16,857 bases of DNA from Porphyromonadaceae bacterium UBA7180. Lineage in GTDB: Bacteria; Bacteroidota; Bacteroidia; Bacteroidales; Muribaculaceae. Within the stretch, counting starts at the first letter, position 1. Every line of letters starts with the position of its first letter. The notes under the pieces are model-generated. The model searched no databases and was not told the DNA's origin. It was given only the letters and a program-made list of their open reading frames with translations. The position numbers were made by a program, and so were the translations under genes. The stretch is taken from assembly GCA_002491165.1 (NCBI GenBank), contig DKVK01000048.1, positions 1-16,857 on the forward strand. The letters are read 5' to 3'. Positions 8,102 through 16,400 of this stretch are shown here, one piece after another.

Positions 8102-9733
8102 TTAAGATTTTCGAAGTGTGGGAATATAGCGGTCCAGTTTGGCGGTAATTTTTTTGCGTTCCTGTTTGTCAAGGCCAAACAGGAAGATGAATGTTGCAAA
8201 TGCCGCCCAGAAAGACAGAGCATTCACAATGGCAGACAAGAGGGTGGCGCCCATGTTAACGCGCAGCAACAATGCTCCGCAGAACGGGACAACGGCAATA
8301 CCCAACGGTTTCAGCAACGAAGCGGCGATATAGCGCAACGGCCGCAAACCTACCTGCATCTGCATGAAGCGTATAAAGAAGAGGTAGACCACGACATTGA
8401 TTACAGCTCTCACCACTAAAGCCGCTGGAGCCCAGTCTGCGGCTTTAAGGGCGATGTAATCGAACGGTAAATTACAGAGCATCAGTATACTCCAGATTAT
8501 ATTGAAGTTGCGCACGCGACCGGTGGCCTGGTTGCATACGAGTCCCGGGGCGCCGATGCAGTCTATTCCGTTGCAGACGAGGCTGAGGATGCAGAAGATG
8601 GCCGTATACCGGGGAACGTCATCGCCCAGCCAGATGTGGAGCGCTATGTCAATGTTCAGGCACAAAGGAACCAGTAGCGCCGCAGATATGTAGAAGGAAT
8701 ATTTACCGAGGCGGTAAATAAACTGGCGCAATGGTTCCATCTCCTCGCGGGCATATAGCGCCACGAGCTTCGGGGAATAAGCTGTCTGGAAAGCTGAGAG
8801 GATATTGAATCCCGCTTGCTGTACCATAGTGGACAACCCGAAGGCTGCGTTGACCACGACGCCGAAGAAGTAGTTAAGAATCAGTGCCGCCCCCTGATAG
8901 GCACCGAGTCCGGATGCACTTCCGAGCGTGCTCCAGCCGCAAAATTTCACCATGTCGACGAATTTCTCCCTGTTCCAATAGCGGCGGAAGCGGCAGACGT
9001 TGCCGAAGATGGCGGCATGGCAGCAATACAGTTTGTAGACGAAGAAAACCAACACGGTGACACCGAAGAATTGCGCGGCATATATCACCAGGAGATGTTC
9101 GCTGAAAAGCAATAGCAGCAGCACGGCGCCAAGGCGCAGAAGCACTTCAACGAACGAGAAGATGGCGTAGAAGGAGAAGCGTTCATAGGTGATAATCATA
9201 GCGTTATACGGCACCTTCGCGATATTGAAACAGAGAGTGGCGAGCGAGAGCTGGTAAACCCAATTGGTGGGCGCCATCTTTTCGGGGGGAACATTAAGGA
9301 AGTTATTGACATACCACAGTCCGACGGTCTCTCCGGCGAGGAGCACACACCCGGCAATGGCAATCTGCGCGAAGATGGCCACGTTGAACATCTTGCCGAG
9401 CGAGCTTGCCGAGCCGCGGCCGCGTTCGTACATCAAAAAACGGGTTATGCTCCGCTCCATAGCTATGTTTATAAAGCTGAAAATAAGTACGAAACCCGCA
9501 ACGATAGAGTAGATGCCATAGTCGGTCTCGCCCAGAAGGTTTAGTGTAAGACGCGAAGTGTAGAGGCTCACGAGCATGATGGCGACAGTGCGAACCACCA
9601 TATAAAGCGAGTTGCGCCCTATGCGCTTGCCCACTTCCGGTGCGTTGCCTTCCGGCGTTTCGCCGTCATGGGCATCGCCTTGCGGCGCCTTGGACGCCTC
9701 TTCGGGGTTCTCCGGTGATTGCTGTGTCGTCAT
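8102..9733 (-). CDS. Polysaccharide flippase (Wzx/MATE-like, MVF superfamily)
   Basis: A 543-residue multi-pass membrane protein with about 14 hydrophobic helices, typical of Bacteroidetes lipopolysaccharide or O-unit exporters. After the first helix it carries the family's TSRLTLNLLGETDYGIYSIV stretch and NIAMERSITRFL. Members of this family flip lipid-linked oligosaccharides across the inner membrane. The adjoining glycosyltransferase supports a role in a surface glycan. The first 36 or so residues are hydrophilic, acidic and Pro/Glu-rich, which is unusual; a GTG at codon 34 could be an alternative start without this tail. The gene lies 104 bases after plsC and I find no good promoter in that gap, so it may be read through from plsC. 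Confidence 0.88.
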   Translation of the reverse strand: MTTQQSPENPEEASKAPQGDAHDGETPEGNAPEVGKRIGRNSLYMVVRTVAIMLVSLYTSRLTLNLLGETDYGIYSIVAGFVLIFSFINIAMERSITRFLMYERGRGSASSLGKMFNVAIFAQIAIAGCVLLAGETVGLWYVNNFLNVPPEKMAPTNWVYQLSLATLCFNIAKVPYNAMIITYERFSFYAIFSFVEVLLRLGAVLLLLLFSEHLLVIYAAQFFGVTVLVFFVYKLYCCHAAIFGNVCRFRRYWNREKFVDMVKFCGWSTLGSASGLGAYQGAALILNYFFGVVVNAAFGLSTMVQQAGFNILSAFQTAYSPKLVALYAREEMEPLRQFIYRLGKYSFYISAALLVPLCLNIDIALHIWLGDDVPRYTAIFCILSLVCNGIDCIGAPGLVCNQATGRVRNFNIIWSILMLCNLPFDYIALKAADWAPAALVVRAVINVVVYLFFIRFMQMQVGLRPLRYIAASLLKPLGIAVVPFCGALLLRVNMGATLLSAIVNALSFWAAFATFIFLFGLDKQERKKITAKLDRYIPTLRKS

Positions 9734-9767
9734 TCTTTTGCGGTTACTCTGCGTCTGTAAAATCGGT

Positions 9768-9787
9768 CCGGCACCTTTCGGTGTCGG
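9768..9787. other. Hairpin between acyltransferase and flippase genes
   Basis: An 8-bp stem (9768-9775 with 9780-9787) closes a 4-base loop. On the - strand the RNA would have a GAAA tetraloop and one A-C mismatch. No T run follows in either direction, so it is not a classical terminator. It might stabilise or partly attenuate the message between plsC and the flippase gene, or do nothing. Confidence 0.3.
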
Positions 9788-9837
9788 TGGGGAGGGATTC
9801 CTGTAACATGAACGTCGGTTCGGAGCACAATATTATA

Positions 9838-10575
9838 TCAGGTTTCGGAATCTTCGCCGGGAAGCGCGGAGGCTATCTCGCGGCGAGTCTCTGCCATCAG
9901 TTCGCGGGTATTGAAGCCGCGCGGACCGGGATAGATGGGCTTGTGTATGGTAAGCGTTATGCGGCCGGGTGTCACGTTGTAGGTTGTGCGTGGCATGGCT
10001 TTGAATGCACCGTCGATGGTAAGCGGGACCACGGGGAGCTTGAACTCGGAGGCCAGCATGAAAGCGCCGCGCTTGAAAGGGGTGAGATGGCCGTCGCGTG
10101 TGCGCGAACCTTCCGGGAATATGACTACCGACATGCCGCCGCGCAGCCGCTCTTCCGACTCCTCGATGGTCTGGCGGACGCCGCGCGGATTGGAGTCGTC
10201 CACCATCACATGACCGGCGCTCTTGCAGGCTTTCCCCACGAAGGGCACTTTCTCCAGGCTCTTCTTCATCAGCCACTTGAAGTTGTGGCCCAGATAGCCG
10301 TAGATGGTCCAGATGTCGAAGGCTCCCTGATGGTTGCAGACGAAGACGTAGGAGGTTCTCGGGTCGATATTCTCACGCCCCACTACCTTGACGCGCACAA
10401 GCAGCAATGTGCAGACACAACGCGACCAGAAGCACGCAGGCCAGTAGCCCCAGTAATCGCGGTTGCCGATGGCCGAGCCGATGATGGTTGTCAGGGCGGT
10501 TATGATGGTCAGCACCGCCAGGATGGGCACGGCGATGAGCCACTGATATAGGAAAACGAGTATTTTTTTCATCAT
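9838..10575 (-). CDS. plsC: 1-acyl-sn-glycerol-3-phosphate acyltransferase (PlsC family)
   Basis: Transfers a fatty acyl group to lysophosphatidic acid to make phosphatidic acid at the inner membrane; some relatives acylate other lipids. The N-terminus has one or two hydrophobic helices (about residues 5-35). The catalytic HX4D motif is His82 to Asp87 in NHQGAFD. The acceptor-binding FPEGSR is at residues 153-158, and VVPLTIDGAF corresponds to the fourth conserved block. The length of 245 residues is normal. Two ATG codons stand at the start; the first (10575) lies about 12 bases from the predicted transcript start, so the leader is very short. The following flippase and glycosyltransferase genes on the same strand suggest an envelope-assembly group, though plsC may be unrelated housekeeping. 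Confidence 0.9.
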   Translation of the reverse strand: MMKKILVFLYQWLIAVPILAVLTIITALTTIIGSAIGNRDYWGYWPACFWSRCVCTLLLVRVKVVGRENIDPRTSYVFVCNHQGAFDIWTIYGYLGHNFKWLMKKSLEKVPFVGKACKSAGHVMVDDSNPRGVRQTIEESEERLRGGMSVVIFPEGSRTRDGHLTPFKRGAFMLASEFKLPVVPLTIDGAFKAMPRTTYNVTPGRITLTIHKPIYPGPRGFNTRELMAETRREIASALPGEDSET

Positions 10576-10592
10576 CAGATTATTTCAGTGTG

Positions 10593-10624
10593 CAAATTTA
10601 GCAATAATTGCCCGATTGCGCAAA
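10593..10624 (-). promoter_or_regulatory. Promoter of plsC
   Basis: On the - strand TTTG (10624-10621), a 20-base spacer and TAaaTTTG (10600-10593) match the Bacteroidetes consensus exactly. The expected start point near 10587 leaves a leader of about 12 nt before the ATG at 10575. Confidence 0.75.
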
Positions 10625-10666
10625 AATAAAGCACCTCCAAGTTTTCCAAGACTGTGTTACCCCTTG

Positions 10667-10702
10667 ACTCTTAGGACCCTAAAGTTTCTAATGCCCTTAG
10701 AG
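10667..10702. repeat. Four tandem degenerate 9-bp repeats
   Basis: Read on the - strand the units are CTCTAAGGG, CATTAGAAA, CTTTAGGGT and CCTAAGAGT, abutting without gaps. They share C at position 1 and A at position 5 in an approximate CTTTAGGGT pattern. They lie between the plsC promoter and the terminator of the gene behind it. No function can be assigned. Confidence 0.35.
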
Positions 10703-10734
10703 TCCCCGCTCCGTGCCATAAAAGTCATCTATAT

Positions 10735-10765
10735 AAAAAAGCGCCTCCGGAATGGCCGGAGACGC
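10735..10765 (-). terminator. Intrinsic terminator for the - strand genes above 10797
   Basis: A GC-rich stem (10741-10750 with 10756-10765, one A-C mismatch) with a 5-base loop is followed on the - strand by six T residues (10740-10735). It ends transcription before the plsC promoter. Confidence 0.75.
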
Positions 10766-10796
10766 AAATATGATTGAATGCTATGACAGTTCAAGT

Positions 10797-10898
10797 TCAG
10801 AAGATGTATCCGAAGCCGGCGCCGATGAAGCCCCCCGAGCAGTCGTCCATCAGGTAGTATTTACCCTGAAAAGACTGACGGTTGAAAGTATAGTTAAC
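10797..10898 (-). pseudogene. Possible 3' relic of an outer-membrane beta-barrel gene
   Basis: In a frame different from the zinc-module gene, about 33 codons read VNYTFNRQSFQGKYYLMDD and end GGFIGAGFGYIF before TGA 10799-10797. Alternating small and aromatic residues with a terminal Phe are typical of the last strand of an outer-membrane protein. The codons are GC-rich like most of the window and unlike the AT-rich gene just upstream. I infer that the rest of a barrel gene was lost or replaced, leaving this end and its terminator. A chance frame cannot be excluded. Confidence 0.35.
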
Positions 10899-11391
10899 GG
10901 TTCCAGCGCGATTTTCCGGTCCCACCACAAGATGTGCAGATTTTTTGTCCATTACAAACACCGCAAACATGAGAAGTGTCAACACCTGTACCGAACGCGT
11001 TATCTGTCCTGTATCCCGTACCGTGACAACTTATACATTTCTTGTCTCCATGACAAACAGGACAAGCTGTTCCGACTATAGTGTTCATAGTGTCGCGCTT
11101 CCGCTGCTCATAGTCTACACTTGAGTTGTTGTTACTATTGTTGTCGTATCCGGAATTACCGTATCCTTGATTTCCGTACACTGGTTGCGAGTAGTCCACG
11201 TTAGGGTTGTACGGTGGAAACTGAGGTGTGTAGGCAGATTGTGAGGGATAGGTTGCAGAGGGACGGCTGCCATGCTGTATCCCATGCCCGTTTTCGTCAA
11301 GTGAGAAAACTGATTGTTCGTATTCTCCATTCTTATTTGTATAGAAATATCCATCGGAGAAACAATACACATCATTGTCCGAAGTAAACAA
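10894..11391 (-). CDS. Hypothetical protein with two DnaJ-like zinc modules
   Basis: The C-terminal third has two copies of a CxxCxG...CxxCxGTG unit. Cysteines are at 110, 113, 119 and 122, then 143, 146, 152 and 155, as in a shortened DnaJ zinc-finger region, so it probably binds two zinc ions. Before it comes a low-complexity stretch rich in Tyr, Asn, Gly, Pro and Ser (about 45-92). The N-terminus (DVYCFSDGYFYTNKNGEYE) looks like a short beta repeat. The numbering uses TTG 11391, but the frame stays open with plausible sequence (KTAIYDRYGKYL) back to 11472. No ATG lies in frame, so the true start is unclear or lost. No signal peptide is seen. It is AT-rich compared with its neighbours. Function unknown; zinc-dependent protein binding is a guess from the DnaJ resemblance. 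Confidence 0.65.
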   Translation of the reverse strand: MFTSDNDVYCFSDGYFYTNKNGEYEQSVFSLDENGHGIQHGSRPSATYPSQSAYTPQFPPYNPNVDYSQPVYGNQGYGNSGYDNNSNNNSSVDYEQRKRDTMNTIVGTACPVCHGDKKCISCHGTGYRTDNAFGTGVDTSHVCGVCNGQKICTSCGGTGKSRWNR

Positions 11392-11489
11392 ATACTTTCC
11401 GTAACGGTCATAAATTGCAGTCTTAAGTAACTGATCAAAATGTTTATCGCGGCAATCTCTCTTGAATGCCAGTCATTACAAACACGTTG

Positions 11490-11521
11490 CAAAGTTAGTT
11501 AATTTCATTGAATTAAACTAA
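11490..11521 (-). promoter_or_regulatory. Promoter of the zinc-module gene
   Basis: On the - strand TTaG (11521-11518), a 20-base spacer and TAacTTTG (11497-11490) match the Bacteroidetes consensus with one mismatch in the upstream box. The predicted start near 11483 lies just before an ATG at 11476. The stretch from here to 11659, between this promoter and the divergent riboswitch promoter, is AT-rich and shows nothing else I can name. Confidence 0.6.
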
Positions 11522-11659
11522 TTTTTACATTTGTTTCCATGAAATCTTCTCAGACGCTCTATATTGCTTAATCTGATTTATTACTAGATTCAACGGATTA
11601 TTTAAGTAATACTGTATCTAGCCGACATAAAACTTTCAGCGATTTTTTCGGAGAAAAAT

Positions 11660-11690
11660 TTTGCGATGCGGAATTTTCATTGTAACTTTG
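11660..11690 (+). promoter_or_regulatory. Promoter of the cobalamin-riboswitch operon
   Basis: TTTG 11660-11663, a 19-base spacer and TAacTTTG 11683-11690 match the Bacteroidetes consensus exactly. Transcription would start near 11697, directly at the 5' edge of the riboswitch, giving a leader of about 445 nt. Confidence 0.8.
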
Positions 11691-11696
11691 CGGCGA

Positions 11697-11890
11697 GAAA
11701 GAGCGATGGGCATAGAGTTGCCCGTGGAACACGGTGAGAATCCGTGACAGTACCCGCTGCTGTAAATTCCTCATCTTAAACCGCTTATAAGCCACCGAGA
11801 TGATAAAATGATGACCGCTTAACGTCACTGGCCCACACATCGGCCGGGAAGGCGCGGCCCTCAGGAACAAGTCAGAAGACCCTCTCTTAA
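11697..11890 (+). promoter_or_regulatory. Cobalamin (B12) riboswitch
   Basis: The conserved blocks of the adenosylcobalamin-type aptamer appear in order. GGAA-CACGGTGAGAATCC lies near 11724-11742. ACAG-ACCCGCTGCTGTAA is near 11747-11765. CACTG...CGGGAAGGC spans about 11826-11853. The B12-box-like AAGTCAGAAGACC is at 11869-11881. The usual B12 box has GGAGACCTGCC, so the last bases differ. The aptamer begins almost at the predicted transcript start and precedes the beta-propeller gene. In this family, cobalamin binding lowers expression of uptake genes, so the operon should be on when B12 is scarce. Exact ends of the outer stem are approximate. Confidence 0.9.
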
Positions 11891-11982
11891 CTCTGATTTT
11901 CGCGCCTGCGGGACCACGGGCTTGCATCATCTCATCTCTCATTTCCGGTTATATTTTCCTCTCCCCTATTCTCCATTCCGCT

Positions 11983-11997
11983 TTCCGGATACCGGAA
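11983..11997 (+). other. Small perfect hairpin in the riboswitch leader
   Basis: TTCCGG (11983-11988) and CCGGAA (11992-11997) form a 6-bp stem with a 3-base loop between the aptamer and the terminator-like hairpin. It may be part of the expression platform. Confidence 0.35.
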
Positions 11998-12028
11998 TAC
12001 CACAGTATTTGAAGCAACAAACGATACG

Positions 12029-12058
12029 TCCCGATGAACATGCGCATCGGGATTTTTT
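12029..12058 (+). terminator. Riboswitch-linked intrinsic terminator
   Basis: A perfect 8-bp stem (TCCCGATG 12029-12036 with CATCGGGA 12045-12052), an 8-base loop and six T residues (12053-12058) form a classical terminator. It lies about 140 bases past the aptamer and 83 bases before the propeller start codon. Its place inside the leader suggests that B12 controls the operon by premature termination. A competing CATCGG copy lies in the aptamer at 11838-11843. Confidence 0.7.
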
Positions 12059-12141
12059 ATGGACTAACCCGGACGCTCCACTGCACGGACAAGACCATCC
12101 TAATCCCGTCTTTCAAGGAATAATAAAACAACAAAATACGC

Positions 12142-13425
12142 ATGAAACAACTATTTACCAAATTTCTAACCGCCATACTTTGCATCGCAGCGTTGGTTTA
12201 CCCTTCCTCCGCCAAGGAGAAGCTTATTGTGGTGGACGAAGGCAACTGGCAGTCGGACAACGGCCGGCTGAGCTATTTCGAGGACGGCCAGGTGCTGAGC
12301 AACGAATGGTTCCGGGAAGTGAACGGCTACAAACTCGGCGACACCCCGAACGACATCATCCAGGTTCGAGACAACCTTATAGCCATTGCCGTCAACTGGT
12401 CGAACATCGTGCAGTTCATCGACAACAGCGGCCATGCCGTGGCTGCCACCGAGGAAGTGCCCAACAACCGCAAACTGGCCTCAGATGACCGCTATGTCTA
12501 CATCTCCTCATACGGCCACGAGTGTCGCGTCAACGATGAGATGGAGTACTTCACCAAAGGATATGTAGCCAAGATTGACCTAAGCACTTTCAAGGTAGTG
12601 GACGCCGTGGAAGTAGGCTACGAACCGGAGGGAATAGCACTTTATGACGGTCGCCTTTTCGTTGCCAACACCGGCGGCTACGCCTTTCAGGAAGACCATG
12701 AGTACGAAACAACGGTCAGCGTAATCAATGCCGAGACCATGGAAGTGGAACGCAACGTTGATACCGGCCAGATAAACCTCTACGGCAAGATGTCGAAGAG
12801 CGGGCAATACCTCTGCATCAACTCTCCGGGCGACTATTACGACATACCTGCCGCAACCATAATCCTGGACTGCCGGGCGGTACTCGACGGCAAACCGGAC
12901 AAAGAGTGCTTCCGGAAACTGGAATATGCCGCCACATACAACTGCGTGAACACCGACGGCAAATTCTTCGCCATAGGCTCTCGATATTCCTATTATACAG
13001 GTGATTACACTTTCAACTACGTTACCATCGACCCTGCTGAGGTCATGGAGACAGAGGGCACATCGGGAGTTTCGGAAGATATGCCGGGGACTTTGCGCGA
13101 CGACCTCATGGCTCTACAGATGCCATACGGCATTTACGTGAACCCTTATACCGGCTATATATACGCCACTGATGCCGGGGCCTTCGTCGCCGCCGGTGCA
13201 TTGCACCAATGGACACCGCAAGGGGAGCATACCGGCTCATGGAACGTATATATAAACCCTGCGCATTTTTTGGCTATCGATCCTGATTACACCGGAATAG
13301 AAGATATTGGCTCGCAACTCCCCGTATATCATGATACCCATTATTACAACCTCCAGGGAATCAAGGTGCCCCATCCTGTGAAGGGTCAGATATATATCCA
13401 CAACGGAAGAAAAATAGTATATTAA
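12142..13425 (+). CDS. Secreted BtuG-like (YncE/DUF5074-type) beta-propeller, probable cobalamin binder
   Basis: A 427-residue exported protein. A signal peptide covers about residues 1-24, with probable cleavage after PSSA. No lipobox is present: Cys14 is preceded by AIL. The mature protein opens with LIVVDEGNW and shows propeller blades, the clearest being YVAKIDLSTFKVVDAVEVGY...LYDGRLFVANTGG at 141-179, a YVTN-type repeat. Later blades include GIYVNPYTGYIYATDAG. The last 32 residues (YYNLQGIKVPHPVKGQIYIH) form a Bacteroidales C-terminal tail. Bacteroides BtuG is a surface lipoprotein propeller of this kind that binds B12 with very high affinity and hands it to BtuB. The riboswitch upstream makes the same job likely here, but this is inference. 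It is 32 bases upstream of its large partner. Confidence 0.8.
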   Translation: MKQLFTKFLTAILCIAALVYPSSAKEKLIVVDEGNWQSDNGRLSYFEDGQVLSNEWFREVNGYKLGDTPNDIIQVRDNLIAIAVNWSNIVQFIDNSGHAVAATEEVPNNRKLASDDRYVYISSYGHECRVNDEMEYFTKGYVAKIDLSTFKVVDAVEVGYEPEGIALYDGRLFVANTGGYAFQEDHEYETTVSVINAETMEVERNVDTGQINLYGKMSKSGQYLCINSPGDYYDIPAATIILDCRAVLDGKPDKECFRKLEYAATYNCVNTDGKFFAIGSRYSYYTGDYTFNYVTIDPAEVMETEGTSGVSEDMPGTLRDDLMALQMPYGIYVNPYTGYIYATDAGAFVAAGALHQWTPQGEHTGSWNVYINPAHFLAIDPDYTGIEDIGSQLPVYHDTHYYNLQGIKVPHPVKGQIYIHNGRKIVY

Positions 13426-13456
13426 CAATTTCAATAAATCCAATCTAAAAACCATC

Positions 13457-16400
13457 ATGAAAATCAGATCATTATTCCTGGTTCTGACGGCGCTTTGCAT
13501 GAGCGTCCTGACTTCGGAAGCGGTGAATCTTACCGTCAAGATGAACCGCACTTCGAAGACTATGAAAATGGTCTCCAAAGCTACGGGAGAGACCATAGTT
13601 ACCGGTGAGCCCGATAACATGGTCTATAACTTCCAGACTACACCCGGAGACTATATCATAACAGGTTACGACGGAACCACAGAGAACGGCACAATCGAGG
13701 TAGCAGTCGGTGACTCGGTTTCACAACAGATAACCGTGCTGACGCTCACCGCTTACGTCTCCAACAAGACCGATGGCCGCACATGGACCGTCGACGACGG
13801 TGACTATACCCTCGACGTGCGCACCAACAGCCGCGAGGGAGTGAATCACCCCATCACAGTAGGGAACAGCACTACCGCCGGCCGCAAGACATTCCTTGCG
13901 CTTAACGGCGACAGCTATTATGCATCCTTCATCCCGTCCGAAGCACACGCAGCCGAAGGTTACACCACTCTTTACAAGAGCAACACACTGACGGGCAACA
14001 TCAACGTCAACGGCGCCATTCCCTTGGCACACGACTTTTCCATAACGGTGCCCAAGAACGCCGAATTCGAGCTGAACATGAAGTTTTCACACTTCGTGGA
14101 CTTCACTCCTGTTCCTCCCGTGAGCACCGACGAGTCGGGCGACGCGAAAGTTATTACCTACCGCCTGGCCGAAAGCCAGGTCTACAATTACCGTACCTAT
14201 ATGGAAGGGGGACTGACACAGGGAGGTTACTTCACCATGAACAAGGATGAGGCCAAACGTCCGGTGCTGGTGTTTACCGACGCCGACTACCACGCCTTCG
14301 GCCCCAAACAGATTAACCATAGTGTAAAAGCTGACGGTGGGTTCGAGACCGGCGACATCTTCGTTAACATTAATCCGAAAGGTTACCTGCGCCTCGACAC
14401 GGGGGATGTCTTCAAAGCCCATGCCATGCGCTCATGGCAGCTCACCGACAACTCCACTAACAACTATTTCATAGAACCCGACTTCCACTACACCATCCTT
14501 GATCTCGACGGCAACGTTTCCTCGGACGTGCTTCAGGTGGAGCAAAAGACCGGCTCGGCATGGGCCGACCTCAAAGCCGTAGGCAACGGCACAGCCATAG
14601 TTCTTGTCACTTACGATGCTATCGGGCTTAACTATTACAACTCGTCGGGCGCCAAGACCGCTTACATGGGCGGCGAATACTGGGGCGCCATCTGGCCGGA
14701 GAATACCGCCGTTTACGTGGTGACCGTGGGACAGCCTGAATCAGCAGTCGTTCCCGAAATCACTGTCAACAAGGAGTATAACACAGCCGCACAAAAACTT
14801 GCAGGAGAGAATGTAGACGCCGAGCATGACGTCTTCTACTACCTCGACACTGAAGAGGGACACATTTACACCTTCAAAGCGACAGGCGCCGCTACCATGA
14901 CCATAGCCTATCCTACCATCGGCGAGCAAACGGCTACATACACCGGTTTCACATCCGATGGCATCACCGACAACGGCGACGGCACTTACAGCGTGCTGCT
15001 CAAAGAGGGGCGCCAGATTCTGAAAATGACCGACGCTTCAGGCAACTCCACTTATCAAATCTTCACAGCCAAAAAGTGTCACCGAGAAATAGTGAACGTC
15101 AACCGGCCCGGTAGCAAGATTTTCCAACCCGGCGACCAGGTAGCAATACAGTATACCGGCTTGCGTCATCCCGCCAATAAGCTCGCAGGTATCTACAACA
15201 TGTCGGCTTACGTCACCTACAACGGCTTTCCCAACGGTACGTCCCTGATACTCAGTGCCAACCAGTACACTTTCGGTTCTTCTGACAAAGCACAGACGGT
15301 ATCGCTCGACATCCCGGCAGACCATGACATTACTGCCGAACCTACCATTAACTTCACCAAAGGTGTCATCCAGGTAAACGGTTACGGCGACCCCATAGGC
15401 AACCACCGCAATATCAGCCCTATAGCCGGACGTTCCCCGAATTTTACCGCAATTCCACACAAGACGTACTTCGGATACATTCCCGATGTGACCATCAACC
15501 TCACCCCGGTAAAGATGTTCGACATAAAGGTGACATACGACGTTCCCGATGCAGAAGTAACAGTCACCCACCTCGGACAACAACTTGAGCCCGGGGAAGA
15601 GGGCCTTTATGAAGGCTCCTACGGTATATACTCCGTCGTGGCTTCCGCGCCCGGCTACCGCTGCCTGCGACTCGACTACAACATTGCAGACGACGCCGAA
15701 GGCCTCCAGACTTTCAACATACTGCCCGAACCCATCGACGGCGACTGGTACGGCACCAATTCCAAACAACCCGTGGAGAATGAAGAGGGTTACTACATTA
15801 TCTCAACTCCGGCAGAACTCGCATGGTTCCGCGACAAAGTCAACGAGGGCGAAACCGCAATCAAAGGTATCGTCACCAACGACCTTGACCTCGGCGACTA
15901 CGCATGGACACCTATCGGCGCCACGACATCCAAACCGTTCGGCGGAGAATTGCTCGGCGACGGCCACTCAATCAAAGGGCTCTACATCAACAATCCATCC
16001 GACAACTATCAGGGACTTTTCGGCTGCGTGAAAGGCACGGAAGAAGTACACGCCAAGATTTCAGGCATTACTGTTCATGGTCAGGTCAGCGGCAAACAGA
16101 CGGTTGCCGGACTGGTGGCATACCTCACGGATTACACTGACATCAGTACTTGCGCCAACTATGCATCTGTGCGCGGCACAAAGGCTGGTGTAGGCGGTAT
16201 AGCAGGTTCGATGACGAAAACGACTTCGACAATACGCGACTGCTACAATGCCGGCGACATCTTCTGCGCTTCGAACCATGCCGGTATCGTTGGCAACCTC
16301 TCCAAAGGCTGCGAAGCGGGCATAAGCAATGTATTCAATGTAGGTGAAATAGAGGACCTCGGCAATACAGCGGGTGCCATAGTTTCCTATAACACAAATG

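Noticed and set aside
9640..10551. 303-codon + strand frame across the plsC gene
   Set aside because: It is antisense to plsC, whose catalytic motifs are intact; composition is that of a shadow frame.
11598..12488. Open frames on both strands across the riboswitch leader
   Set aside because: They cross conserved riboswitch blocks or overlap the signal-peptide region of the propeller gene and show no protein-like pattern.
15038..15769. 243-codon antisense frame in the large secreted protein
   Set aside because: No recognisable domain or promoter; the sense gene is well supported.
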